Source: CADEED01 sp963839685 (lineage in GTDB: Bacteria; Pseudomonadota; Gammaproteobacteria; Steroidobacterales; Steroidobacteraceae). From it: a DNA stretch of 64,000 nucleotides. Below are positions 1 to 8,369 of the stretch, one piece after another (position 1 is the first letter of the stretch; the number at the start of each line of letters is the position of its first letter). Both the position numbers and the translations under genes were made by a program. The notes beneath the pieces are model-generated. The model saw only the letters and a list, made by a program, of their open reading frames with translations, did not search any database and was not told where the DNA came from. The DNA lies in NCBI GenBank assembly GCA_963839685.1, contig CAWIVS010000002.1, positions 186,001-250,000 of the forward strand, read 5' to 3'.

Positions 1-1231
1 CGCGAAACTGCGCGCGCGTGGTGGCCAAGGCGCGTGTCGTCGAGGGGGCAGGGGCGCCGGCGGATATCTTTACCGGCGCGGTCTCGCGCAGAAAAAACGC
101 GAAGAACGCGCCGGCTGCCGCGCAGCCGGCCATGATGTACATGGGCCATTGCATGCCATGCAGATCGGCGGCGCGGCCCGCCAGGGTGGGCGCGATCACG
201 CCGCCCAGAATCTCTCCCAATCCGATGACGACGCCGATCGCGGTGGCCAGCAGGCGGACGGGAATGGTCTCCGACGGAATTGTCGCCATGAAAATCGGGA
301 AGCTGCCGCTCGCCGCCCAGCCGATGAACACCAGCGCGCCTAACAACCAGGGTGAGCCGTCGAAATACAACGCCGCGAGCGGGACGATGATGCCGATGGC
401 GTTGAACGCGATGACCACCGGCCTGCGCCCGATGCGATCGGAAAGCCCCGGCACGATGAACGCGAACACCACCGCAGAGATGCCCAGCAAGCTCATGAGA
501 TAACTGCTGACCGAATCATCCAGGCCGCGCAGCGCCGGATATGCGAATGGCAGGAATACCCAGCCAAGCACCATCCACGCCACCATGACGATGCTCACGG
601 CGACGCACACCCAGATGTTGCGGTGACGAAGCAACTCGAGCCACGAGCCGCGCTGCCGCGGTGTCGCGCTCATTAGCGGTGCAACCTTGGGCTCGCGGAT
701 CAGGAAAATTACCAGCAGGGCACACAGCAGGCCGGGTGCGGCGGCCACGTAGAACCCGACACGCCAGCTGAATGCCTGCGCGATTGCCACCAGCACGATG
801 GGAGCGAGGAACGAGCCGAAAAAGTTGCTGCCGACGTTCTGCATGACGCCCATGTTGAGACCGCGGCGTTTTTCGGAAGATTCCGCGACCAGCAGCGACT
901 GGCAGATGGGCAGGATGCCACCCTCGGAGAATCCCATGATGAGCCGCGAGAGCAGCAGCACCGAGAAAGTCGCGGCCACCGCCGAGAGCATCGAGCTCAA
1001 GGAGAAGATCACGATCGCCGTGACCAGTATCGCTTTGCGTTTGCCGGTGGCGTCCGACAGCGCGCTGACCAGCAAACCCGACAGTGCCCAGGTGAATGAC
1101 AGCGCCGAGCCGAGCATTCCCACCTGCGTGCTGTTGAGCTGCAGGTCCCTGGCGACGAACGGCCCGAGAAACGCCATCGCGTTGCGATCGAAGAACACGA
1201 TGCCGAACATGAATCCCAGCACCACGATCAT
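1..1231 (-). CDS. MFS transporter (3' end beyond window)
   Basis: Major facilitator superfamily permease of the inner membrane; 410 residues are visible and the frame is still open at the window edge. The protein is strongly hydrophobic. It opens with a TM1 that carries an Asp-Arg-Asn motif and has a loop ending ATGKRK after TM2, typical of the organic-anion (ACS-like) branch of MFS. ATG 1231 is the first in-frame start after a stop. However, removing one base at 1255/1256 would extend the protein to ATG 1268, adding an N-terminus that includes SGWRYETR and has a GGAG ribosome site 8 bases upstream, so the real start may be 1268. It lies downstream of an isomerase and an amidohydrolase on the same strand, which suggests uptake of their substrate (inference). 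The substrate cannot be read from sequence. Confidence 0.85.
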   Translation of the reverse strand, partial: MIVVLGFMFGIVFFDRNAMAFLGPFVARDLQLNSTQVGMLGSALSFTWALSGLLVSALSDATGKRKAILVTAIVIFSLSSMLSAVAATFSVLLLSRLIMGFSEGGILPICQSLLVAESSEKRRGLNMGVMQNVGSNFFGSFLAPIVLVAIAQAFSWRVGFYVAAAPGLLCALLVIFLIREPKVAPLMSATPRQRGSWLELLRHRNIWVCVAVSIVMVAWMVLGWVFLPFAYPALRGLDDSVSSYLMSLLGISAVVFAFIVPGLSDRIGRRPVVIAFNAIGIIVPLAALYFDGSPWLLGALVFIGWAASGSFPIFMATIPSETIPVRLLATAIGVVIGLGEILGGVIAPTLAGRAADLHGMQWPMYIMAGCAAAGAFFAFFLRETAPVKISAGAPAPSTTRALATTRAQFR

Positions 1232-1358
1232 CCGCGTCTCGTAGCGCCAGCCACTTCACTTGCATCATGGGCGCGCTCCGCCTTGCCAACATGCGACCAG
1301 TGAGCTGGAACTTCTTCGAGGCGGATGTCCTGCCTGCCGTAATAGACCGCGGCGCGCA

Positions 1359-2210
1359 TCAGTCGCGAAACATGCTGCGCGTCGTGGAGTACGCGCGCGT
1401 GGTCAGCTCCTCGAGGGGCCAGGCGCGCTGCGCCTTGTTGAGCGCCTCGATGCCCCAGGGGCCGTGGTAGACCTTGCGCATGATGTCGACGAATCCACGG
1501 ACGTCGAATTCACCCTCGCCGCAAAAGGCGCGATGACAGGTGGTCTCGGTGACCAGGTCCATGCCCGGCGGCGCCTTGAGGTAGCCGTCGTTGAGCTCGA
1601 TCGACATGAGATAAGGCGCGGGTATCGCGGCGACTGCCTCATAAGGAATACCAAGCTTGACCACATGCCACAGGTCCACGCAGATGCCGCCATTGGGTTG
1701 TGCTGCGCCGGTTGCCAGTTCGATCATTTCGGGCAGAGTCTCGATACGCGAAAAGGGCATGAACTCGAACACGATGCGCGTGCCATGCTCACGGGCTTCG
1801 CCACAGAGCTGTGCGAATTCGTCGATGAGCTTCGACATCGGCGCCGGGGTCTTGAAGAAATCACCGACCTTGATGTGACGCGCACCGAGGGCAGAGGCGC
1901 TCTCCAGCATCATGCTTCGCATGGCGTCCGACGCCTTGCGCCTGTCGCCATCGGTGAACCAGTCGAGCAGGAATTCCAGTTCAAGATGCCTGATGCCGTG
2001 GTCGTCCAGGATGCTCTTCATCTCGGCCAGTGAATGTTTGCCGCGCAGATGCGCGAGATCGGCGTGCCAGATACCGAGTCCGGTAAACCCGGCCCGTTGA
2101 ACCGAGGCAGCACGTTCCCGAAGGCTGAACGGGCTGTATTCACGCTCGGAGTGCGGCTCGGCAGCGCCGCAGATGGTCCAGTACGAGGCGAGCAGTTCGG
2201 GTGAGTTCAT
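1359..2210 (-). CDS. Sugar phosphate isomerase/epimerase-like TIM-barrel protein
   Basis: 283 residues, matching the usual size of AP-endonuclease-2-type TIM barrels (xylose isomerase-like). Candidate metal ligands sit in the expected strands: Glu in FEFMPFS, Asp/His in CVDLWHV, Glu/Asp in SIELND and Glu in WGIEALNK. Family members interconvert sugars, inosose or hydroxypyruvate; the substrate here is unknown. ATG 2210 overlaps the upstream amidohydrolase stop (TGATG), implying translational coupling. GTG 2213 is possible but less likely. It probably belongs to one operon with the amidohydrolase and the MFS permease. Confidence 0.82.
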   Translation of the reverse strand: MNSPELLASYWTICGAAEPHSEREYSPFSLRERAASVQRAGFTGLGIWHADLAHLRGKHSLAEMKSILDDHGIRHLELEFLLDWFTDGDRRKASDAMRSMMLESASALGARHIKVGDFFKTPAPMSKLIDEFAQLCGEAREHGTRIVFEFMPFSRIETLPEMIELATGAAQPNGGICVDLWHVVKLGIPYEAVAAIPAPYLMSIELNDGYLKAPPGMDLVTETTCHRAFCGEGEFDVRGFVDIMRKVYHGPWGIEALNKAQRAWPLEELTTRAYSTTRSMFRD

Positions 2211-3688
2211 CACGCCACGTAGCCATAACGCAGGTTGCTGGGATTGCCGGCCCAGTGTGCGCGCATGGCGCTGATCTCATCGGTACCCAGTGTGCTCTGC
2301 GCCCCGGAAGGATCGAGTTTGTAATGACGGGCGGCGTTGCCTGCGAAGATGGCGCTCTTGACCGGACCATCGGCCGCTCCCAGGGGCGCGAAGCCGTGTT
2401 TCTTCTGCATGTCCTCCGGAATCTCGAGTCGGCGCAGCGCCTCGATCTGCCACTGCGGTGATCCGTACCACACCGAGTCGGTGCCCCAAACTACCTTGTC
2501 CTGACCGAGACCCTTGATGAGGGTGCCCAGCATGGCCGCGGCCAGGCGCGGATGCGTGACGCAGGTGTTCGCAAAGCAGGTGCCGAGCTCGGCATGGACG
2601 TTCTTCACGCCGAACTTCTTCGGGATCGCGGCAAGATCCGTCACCCAGTCGATGCGACCGGTGTCTTCGAATTGCTTGAGCGAGGCATCGGGCAGTTCGA
2701 TGAAGGGGCGCAGCGCCGAGTGGTAGATGATGAAGGTGATCTGCGGCCAGTCCTTGGCAGCCTTGCCCAGGTCCCACACGGTGGCGTGTTTCCAGATCTC
2801 GGGCCAGCTCTTTTCGTAATCCGCCGGCAGCAGACCCTTGTGGATGCAGACGGTGGTCAATCCCGACTTCACACACTTCTCGTAGAAGGGATATACCCGC
2901 TTTTCGTCGTCGAGCCGCCAGTTCGAACCTTTCTTGGTCAGGAAGATCGGGTCGCCGATGGTGTAGCCCTTCCAGCTATCGGGCTTGAGCGTCTCGATAC
3001 AGCGATCGACTTCATCGAGCCAGCCGTCACTCATGGGCTGGATGATGGAATGCGCCAGCATGCGGCGTGACCTTGCGATGCTGTTGACCGCGGTTCGCGC
3101 CGCGATGATCTGGTCGTTGGTCAGAAACAGGTTGAACGGATCGTCGACGGGCGAACCCGACAACATGGCCACCTTGGTGTCGCTGTCGACGTAGATTTCT
3201 TTCACGTAGTTGGCGAACTTCATGCGATCGAGCGACTTCTCATTCGCCAGCGCCGGATTCCAGAACTGCTTCGCAAACTGCGCCAGCCCGGTGATCCCCA
3301 CCTGCCCGTAGTCATCGCGCACGAAATGGGTCTGGCAGTCGAAGATGAACTGGCCGGCCAATGCGCGCGCGCGGTCTTCGGCCATGCCCGGCGTGGCTGC
3401 TTCGGCACGACTGGCGTTGAAGACCGGGCCGAACACCGTGTTCAGCGCAACGAACGCAGCCGACATGCCGGCGCTGCTCGACAGGAATTGCCGGCGGTTC
3501 ATGCCATGGCGCGGCGCCAGCTCTTCCGCCAGGCGGGTGACCTCCTGTTCCACGCGCCGTTGATCCGGCGTCTGCGGCAGCGGCGTGAATTCGCCGTTGG
3601 AGATCATCTGCGTCGGAATGGGCGTGTCGAGCGTGGCCTCTTCGGCGGGCGAGAGGTGGCGCAGATCGTCGTCGCTGAGGTAGCGCAT
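2210..3688 (-). CDS. Amidohydrolase family protein with internal twin-arginine signal
   Basis: 492 residues from ATG 3688; a further ATG at 3733 would add 15 unremarkable residues. The C-terminal part is an amidohydrolase-2 type TIM barrel: CQTHF near the start, VCIHKG mid-way, HAELGTCFAN, and a late VWGTDSVWYGSPQW where the metal-site Asp is expected. The odd feature is the N-terminus. About 60 acidic and polar residues precede NRRQFL plus a hydrophobic stretch ending near SRAEA, which looks like a Tat signal with an unusually long n-region. Family members act as decarboxylases or hydrolases; the substrate is unknown. It heads the isomerase/MFS group. Confidence 0.83.
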   Translation of the reverse strand: MRYLSDDDLRHLSPAEEATLDTPIPTQMISNGEFTPLPQTPDQRRVEQEVTRLAEELAPRHGMNRRQFLSSSAGMSAAFVALNTVFGPVFNASRAEAATPGMAEDRARALAGQFIFDCQTHFVRDDYGQVGITGLAQFAKQFWNPALANEKSLDRMKFANYVKEIYVDSDTKVAMLSGSPVDDPFNLFLTNDQIIAARTAVNSIARSRRMLAHSIIQPMSDGWLDEVDRCIETLKPDSWKGYTIGDPIFLTKKGSNWRLDDEKRVYPFYEKCVKSGLTTVCIHKGLLPADYEKSWPEIWKHATVWDLGKAAKDWPQITFIIYHSALRPFIELPDASLKQFEDTGRIDWVTDLAAIPKKFGVKNVHAELGTCFANTCVTHPRLAAAMLGTLIKGLGQDKVVWGTDSVWYGSPQWQIEALRRLEIPEDMQKKHGFAPLGAADGPVKSAIFAGNAARHYKLDPSGAQSTLGTDEISAMRAHWAGNPSNLRYGYVA

Positions 3689-3870
3689 TGTTGGGAGCCT
3701 GTCCTGGATTGACTCGTTGCAACGAGGGCGCAATTGAGGCTCCCGCGGCCCCGGACCCTCTCAACTGATAGGGGCCGCAGAATGAACCCAGAGTGCAATA
3801 AAGTGCTGCCGGCCTCGGCTACGATGCGGCAGCTTTCCGCCATCTTTCCGCAAGATCAGGGAGAACTTCC

Positions 3871-4320
3871 ATGCACGTCAGAGTCGCGATCATCGCTGCC
3901 GTTCTTGCCGTGGCGTTGGCTGCGCCCGCCAGCGCGGGCATCAGCAAGAATTCGAAGGCGCAGAAAGTCGTCGCCTTCATGGACATGGTGTTCAACCAGA
4001 AGAAGGTGAAGGAAGGCTTCGACACCTACGTCGGCGACCAGTACATCCAGCACAACCCGATTGCGCCGGACGGCAAGGAGCCGGCCATCGAAATCCTGGG
4101 CAAGGCGCTGCAGGCGCTGCCGGGATGGACCTACGAGTTCAAGCATGCCTACGTCGACGGCAACATCGTGGTCCTGCATTCGCACGTGCGCATGAAGGCC
4201 GAAGATCGCGGCATGGCGGTGGTCGACATTTTCCGGTTCGAGAAGGGCAAGATCGTCGAGCACTGGGACGTGGTTCAGCCGATCCCGGAGAAATCCGCTA
4301 ACAACAACACGATGTTCTAG
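3871..4320 (+). CDS. Secreted SnoaL/NTF2-like protein
   Basis: 149 residues. Residues 1-22 form a Sec signal peptide with cleavage predicted after ASA. The mature part has the cone-shaped SnoaL-like pattern (YIQHNPIAPDG, a hydrophobic pocket, DIFRFEKGKIVEHWDVVQPIPE). Members are small-molecule isomerases, cyclases or polyketide-modifying proteins, and exported ones are common in polyketide- or aromatic-degrading bacteria. Transcribed divergently from the amidohydrolase with 182 bp between the starts. No catalytic role can be assigned from sequence alone. Confidence 0.85.
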   Translation: MHVRVAIIAAVLAVALAAPASAGISKNSKAQKVVAFMDMVFNQKKVKEGFDTYVGDQYIQHNPIAPDGKEPAIEILGKALQALPGWTYEFKHAYVDGNIVVLHSHVRMKAEDRGMAVVDIFRFEKGKIVEHWDVVQPIPEKSANNNTMF

Positions 4321-4341
4321 CGCGAATCGGGATTCGCGCTA
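4318..4341. terminator. Perfect palindrome spanning two convergent stop codons
   Basis: Ten-base arms TAGCGCGAAT and ATTCGCGCTA surround a CGGG loop. The left arm begins with the TAG stop of the SnoaL-like gene. The right arm contains, on the minus strand, the TAG stop of the alpha/beta hydrolase. It folds on both strands and could act as a two-way transcription end or 3' RNA stabiliser. There is no U-tract, so classical intrinsic termination is not shown. Confidence 0.5.
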
Positions 4342-5058
4342 CAGGCGTTGGTACCAGTCCAGCAGCGCGCGCGTTACCGCTTCCGGACGTTCCAGCGTGC
4401 ACATGTGCCCGCACTCGGGCACCAGCACCAGCTGCGCACCGGGAATGATTGCGGCCATTTCCCGATGTCGCTCCGCGGGCGCCCAGCTATCCTGCTCGCC
4501 ACACAACACCAGCGCCGGACAGCGAATGCCCGGCAGCAGGGCGCTGGCATCCGGGCGGGCGAGCAGCGCGCGTATCTGCGCGGCGAACACATGCGCACTG
4601 CTGCGCGCGAACATGTCGATGATGGTCGCCACCAGCGCAGTCTCGTGAAGCCTCGGTCCCCAGATCATGCCCTGCACCCAGCGCGCGGCCATCTGCGCCA
4701 TGCCGCGTTCATAGGCGATCTGCTGCAGTTCGTGGCGGCCGGTGGTTTCGCGTTCACCGGCCTCGCCATCAGCCAGCGGTTGCACCCCGGTATCGAGCAG
4801 TGCAATGCCGGCCAGGCGCTCCGGCGCACGCCGCAGGATTTCGAGCGCGATCCGTCCGCCCATCGAATGGCCGGCGATGGCGAAGCGTGGTGGCGCTCCC
4901 TGCAGCACGTTTTCCGCCATGGCACCGAGTGAATCGAGCGTGCCGTACGTGGCGATAGTGACCTCGGTGCGCGTGCGCAGCGCATCGCCCGCATGAGCCC
5001 AGACGGCCGCATCGCAAACCAGGCCGGGCAGCAGGAGAACAGGCGCACTGTCAGCCAA
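4339..5058 (-). CDS. Alpha/beta hydrolase
   Basis: 239 residues starting at TTG 5058, the start that places LLLPGLVCDA at the N-terminus as in the family. The nucleophile elbow is GHSMGG (Ser near residue 64), the acid is in the LCGEQDSWAP loop, and the catalytic His is in ECGHMCTLERPE. This is a complete alpha/beta-hydrolase core of the esterase or carboxylesterase BioH/MenH-like size class. The stop codon lies within the palindrome shared with the convergent SnoaL-like gene. The substrate is unknown. Confidence 0.85.
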   Translation of the reverse strand: MADSAPVLLLPGLVCDAAVWAHAGDALRTRTEVTIATYGTLDSLGAMAENVLQGAPPRFAIAGHSMGGRIALEILRRAPERLAGIALLDTGVQPLADGEAGERETTGRHELQQIAYERGMAQMAARWVQGMIWGPRLHETALVATIIDMFARSSAHVFAAQIRALLARPDASALLPGIRCPALVLCGEQDSWAPAERHREMAAIIPGAQLVLVPECGHMCTLERPEAVTRALLDWYQRL

Positions 5059-5116
5059 AAGGCGCTTCGCTCGGGCTACCGCACATCACCGAAGCCTGGC
5101 ACTCACATTTCACACT

Positions 5117-5902
5117 CTAACCCCATCGCGACGGCTCGACTCCCGGAACGAAGTGTTGCCCGGGGGTGCCGCTGCGGCTCATCGCAAGCGCGGCGCGCAC
5201 CGCGGGCCGCGCCGAGATCCTTGCCAGGTATTCGCAGGTGCGCGGCGTGGCACTGTCGTTCACGAGTTCGGGCGTGAGGTCGGGTAACACGCACAACATC
5301 GCGAAGGCGTCGATGTCGGCGATGGAGTAGCGCGGGCCGGCGAGCCACGGTCCGCTCGCCAGCTGTGCCTCGATGCGCGCCAGCGGAAATTTCAGCCGCT
5401 CGCGGGCGGTCGCCAGAATTTGCGGCGTGTAGGTTCCGTCCAGCAAGCCCTGCCAGCTCAGTCGTCGCTCCTGCGGCGCAATATTCGCGAGCCTCGCATC
5501 CAGCTTGCTGCGATCCATGGCCTGGAGGCGCGGCACCAGGTATTTCACGCAGCCCAGGATAGGCACCAGCGAGCCCAGGTGCGCACCGAGAAATTGACCC
5601 GAGGCATGCGCGAGATAGATGTCGTAGGGCGCTTCCGGTAACAGCGGTTCGCCGGGCAGGGCGTCGGCGATGTACTCGATCATGAAGAACGAATTCGAGA
5701 TCACCGTGTCGTCATGACGCAGCAGCGGGCCCTCACGTTCCAGGTGCAAATGCGCTTCGATGTCGCGCGACGTGTTGAGCGCGAAATGATCGAGTTGCTC
5801 GGCGTTGAACCAGCGGCTCTGGAAACTGGCCTGCTTCTCGTGCAACGCAACCAGGGGCTTGAGGAAAAAGGTGTTGGGTTCGGAATGGTAGAGCTCAAGC
5901 AT
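5117..5902 (-). CDS. Glutathione S-transferase family protein (second of a pair)
   Basis: 261 residues with an N-terminal thioredoxin-like GST domain (MLELYHSEPNTFFLKPLVAL; the Ser/Asn pair near residue 7 is in the catalytic position) and an all-alpha C-terminal domain with WLAGPRYSIADIDAFA. Cytosolic. The start ATG 5902 overlaps the end of the upstream GST gene by 8 bp, so the two are probably co-translated. Paired GSTs of this type occur near aromatic ether (LigE/LigF-like) catabolism genes; that role is only a hypothesis here. Confidence 0.85.
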   Translation of the reverse strand: MLELYHSEPNTFFLKPLVALHEKQASFQSRWFNAEQLDHFALNTSRDIEAHLHLEREGPLLRHDDTVISNSFFMIEYIADALPGEPLLPEAPYDIYLAHASGQFLGAHLGSLVPILGCVKYLVPRLQAMDRSKLDARLANIAPQERRLSWQGLLDGTYTPQILATARERLKFPLARIEAQLASGPWLAGPRYSIADIDAFAMLCVLPDLTPELVNDSATPRTCEYLARISARPAVRAALAMSRSGTPGQHFVPGVEPSRWG

Positions 5903-6662
5903 GGGCCGTGCGCTCCAGCATTTTCACGCGTTGTGCCATCGCGGTTCGACCCAGTGCCCAGATCTTGCGGGTCGCGGGCCGTTCGTAGATGCGCCGCAGC
6001 CATTCCATGATGTGCGGTGTCTTCGCGTCATTGCAGTGGTCGGGCTGCGACAGGGGCAGGGCGTAACCGAGATTGAAGCCGTTGACGTCGCCGAGCGAGT
6101 AACTCTTGCCGGCGATCCACTGATGGCGTGAGAGATGCTCTTCGAGCACACCGGTGCAGAACTGCACGCGGCGGCGCGACTCGGCGAGCTCTTCCTCGCC
6201 GAATTCATTGAACATGGCTTTGCGCCAGGCGATGCGGCGCGATTCGAGCGGAATGCGCGCGATGGCGGCCTCGAGTTCTTCCTTGGGGCGTTGCCGCACG
6301 GCGGGGCCGACGAACACGCTCCAGCCGATCATGCTGAGCGATGGACCGAAGTAGGCGTCGAAGAACCTCATCCACCAGCGCATGCGCCAGCGTTCCTTCG
6401 GATTCGTCGGCTTGAGTGGCGGACCGTCGAAGGCATCGTCGACGTACTCCATCATCGGCGTGGATTCGATGAGCACGCGGTCGTCGTGCACCATCGCGGG
6501 AATGGTGCCGTCTGGATTGATCTTCAGGTACTCGGGCTGGTGCTGATCGAACTTCAGCAGATCGATGTAGTGGCTCTCGAAATCCACGCCCTTTTCCGCG
6601 AGCGCGAGCATGGGCTTGCCGGAATTGGCGTTCGGCTCCCAGTGGTACAAATGCACGGTCAT
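5895..6662 (-). CDS. Glutathione S-transferase family protein (first of a pair)
   Basis: 255 residues from ATG 6662, preceded by a strong GGGAGG ribosome site. The N-terminal thioredoxin fold is YHWEPNANSGKPMLALAEKG, with a glutathione-binding VLIESTPMMEYVDD. The C-terminal helical domain contains WIAGKSYSLGDVNGFN. It differs clearly from its neighbour (256 versus 261 residues, different active-site loop), so this is a diverged pair rather than a recent duplication. TTG 6665 directly upstream is a less likely start. Confidence 0.86.
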   Translation of the reverse strand: MTVHLYHWEPNANSGKPMLALAEKGVDFESHYIDLLKFDQHQPEYLKINPDGTIPAMVHDDRVLIESTPMMEYVDDAFDGPPLKPTNPKERWRMRWWMRFFDAYFGPSLSMIGWSVFVGPAVRQRPKEELEAAIARIPLESRRIAWRKAMFNEFGEEELAESRRRVQFCTGVLEEHLSRHQWIAGKSYSLGDVNGFNLGYALPLSQPDHCNDAKTPHIMEWLRRIYERPATRKIWALGRTAMAQRVKMLERTAHA

Positions 6663-6680
6663 CAAACCTCCCAGAAAATG

Positions 6681-7217
6681 TCAGAACGTAAGCAACGCTT
6701 GCACCTCGGTACCGGCGTCGCGCAAACGCGTCGCTCCGCCCAGATCCGGGAGGTCGATCACGAAACATGCCGCCACCATCCTGGCGCCGGCCTCCTTGAG
6801 CAACTGTGCGGCGCCGGTGGCCGTGCCGCCAGTTGCGATCAGATCGTCCAGCAGCAGTACCTTCTCACCCTGGCGAATCGCGTCCTTGTGCATTTCCATC
6901 TCATCGACGCCGTATTCGAGCGAATAGGCGACTCGCACCGTTTCGTGTGGCAACTTGCCGCGCTTGCGGATCGGAACGAATCCTGCCTTGAGGCCATGCG
7001 CCACGGCTCCACCCAGAATGAAACCGCGCGCCTCGATGCCGGCAACCTTGTCTATTCCGACGTCGCGCCAGGGAGCGATCAGCGCTTCGATGGTGATTTC
7101 AAAGGCGCGGCGATCCCGCAGCAATGTGGTGATGTCGCGAAACTGGATGCCCGGTTTGGGGTAATCCGGGATGGTGCGGATCGACTGTCGCAGAAATTCG
7201 CGTTGCGCTTCATTCAC
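6681..7217 (-). CDS. apt: Adenine phosphoribosyltransferase
   Basis: Salvages adenine with PRPP to AMP in the cytosol. 178 residues from GTG 7217, matching family size. It has the PDYPKPGIQFRDIT N-terminus, the EARGFILGGAVAHGL loop, RKRGKLPHET, and the PRPP-binding LLLDDLIATGGTATGA. Longer in-frame starts up to 7277 would overlap the divergent L,D-transpeptidase promoter region and add non-conserved residues. Divergent from the ldt gene with 63 bp between starts. Confident by motif order. Confidence 0.95.
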   Translation of the reverse strand: MNEAQREFLRQSIRTIPDYPKPGIQFRDITTLLRDRRAFEITIEALIAPWRDVGIDKVAGIEARGFILGGAVAHGLKAGFVPIRKRGKLPHETVRVAYSLEYGVDEMEMHKDAIRQGEKVLLLDDLIATGGTATGAAQLLKEAGARMVAACFVIDLPDLGGATRLRDAGTEVQALLTF

Positions 7218-7280
7218 GGCCGCCGAGTGTAGAGATTTGTGCAAGACTATGTCCACCAAGGAAATTCCGGAACTCATTCG

Positions 7281-8369
7281 ATGCGTTGGAAACTTGCCGC
7301 GCTGTTAGTCGGCGCCGCGTGCGGGGCGCATGCCACGCAGTATCCGTTGACGGGCACGGACGCGCTGATGTTCGGCGATAACGAGACCATCACCACGTTT
7401 GCCGAAGACACGCTGCCGGATCTCGCCCGGCGCTACAGTCTCGGCTACGAGGAAATTCAGCGTGCCAATCCGGGAGTCGATGTCTGGCTCCCCGGTGAAG
7501 GCACGACGCTCCTCCTGCCGGGACAACGTTTGCTGCCGCCCGGTCCGCGTGAAGGCATCGTCGTCAATCTACCCGAGCACCGTCTCTACTATTACCCAAA
7601 GGTGAAGAAGGGCGAGACGCCTTACGTGATCACCTACCCGGTGAGCATCGGGAAAATGGATTGGTCGACCCCTCTGGGCAAGACCCGCATCGTCGACAAG
7701 CGCAAGAATCCACTGTGGTATCCGCCGGAGTCGGTGCGCAAGGAACATGCGGAACGCGGTGAGCCGCTGCCAGCGGTGGTCAAGGCGGGTCCGGACAATC
7801 CGCTGGGCGCCTATGCGATGCGCCTCGATCTCAAACCGGGCGCCTACCTCATACATGGCACCAACAATCCGATCGCCGTGGGCATGGCCATCACGCACGG
7901 CTGCATCCGGATGTATCCCGAAGACATCGAGGCGCTGTTCCCGCTGGTGCCGGTGAATACGCCGGTCTGGCTCGTCAACGAGCCGGTCAAGGTGGCGCGC
8001 GTGAACGGGCAGGTGTGGCTCGAGGTGCATCCGCCGGTCGATGCCGAGGGTCAACGCGCCGAAGTTGATCTTGAAGGTTTCTATGCGCTGGCCAATGCCT
8101 CGCTGGGCGAGACTCCGGCGGCCATTCATTGGGACTTCGTGCTCGCGACGCTCAAGGAAGCTTCCGGATTGCCACAGATGGTCGGTGTCGAAGTTGACGC
8201 GGACGCCGTGCCGCCACCACCGCCACCTCTGCCCACAGAAACGGCGCCGGCGCAAGGAGCTCCTGCGAATGGCGCGCCGCCCGCGGAGCCGCCCCCGGCC
8301 CCGTTGCCGCTGCCACCGCCCGATCCGGCACCCGCCACCGAACCGACTGCGCCACCTGTTCCTAACTAG
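7281..8369 (+). CDS. L,D-transpeptidase (YkuD) with LysM domain
   Basis: 362 residues; ATG 7281 begins a signal peptide (MRWKLAALLVGAACGAHA). A LysM-like segment follows (TTFAEDTLPDLARRYSLGYEEIQRANPGVD). The YkuD catalytic domain runs from about residue 90 and has HGCIRMYPEDIEALF with Cys208 as nucleophile. The enzyme makes 3-3 peptidoglycan crosslinks or attaches proteins to peptidoglycan in the periplasm. The C-terminal 60 residues are a Pro/Ala-rich tail, which may span the wall or tether partners. The stop overlaps the end of the convergent gene by 8 bp. Confidence 0.93.
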   Translation: MRWKLAALLVGAACGAHATQYPLTGTDALMFGDNETITTFAEDTLPDLARRYSLGYEEIQRANPGVDVWLPGEGTTLLLPGQRLLPPGPREGIVVNLPEHRLYYYPKVKKGETPYVITYPVSIGKMDWSTPLGKTRIVDKRKNPLWYPPESVRKEHAERGEPLPAVVKAGPDNPLGAYAMRLDLKPGAYLIHGTNNPIAVGMAITHGCIRMYPEDIEALFPLVPVNTPVWLVNEPVKVARVNGQVWLEVHPPVDAEGQRAEVDLEGFYALANASLGETPAAIHWDFVLATLKEASGLPQMVGVEVDADAVPPPPPPLPTETAPAQGAPANGAPPAEPPPAPLPLPPPDPAPATEPTAPPVPN

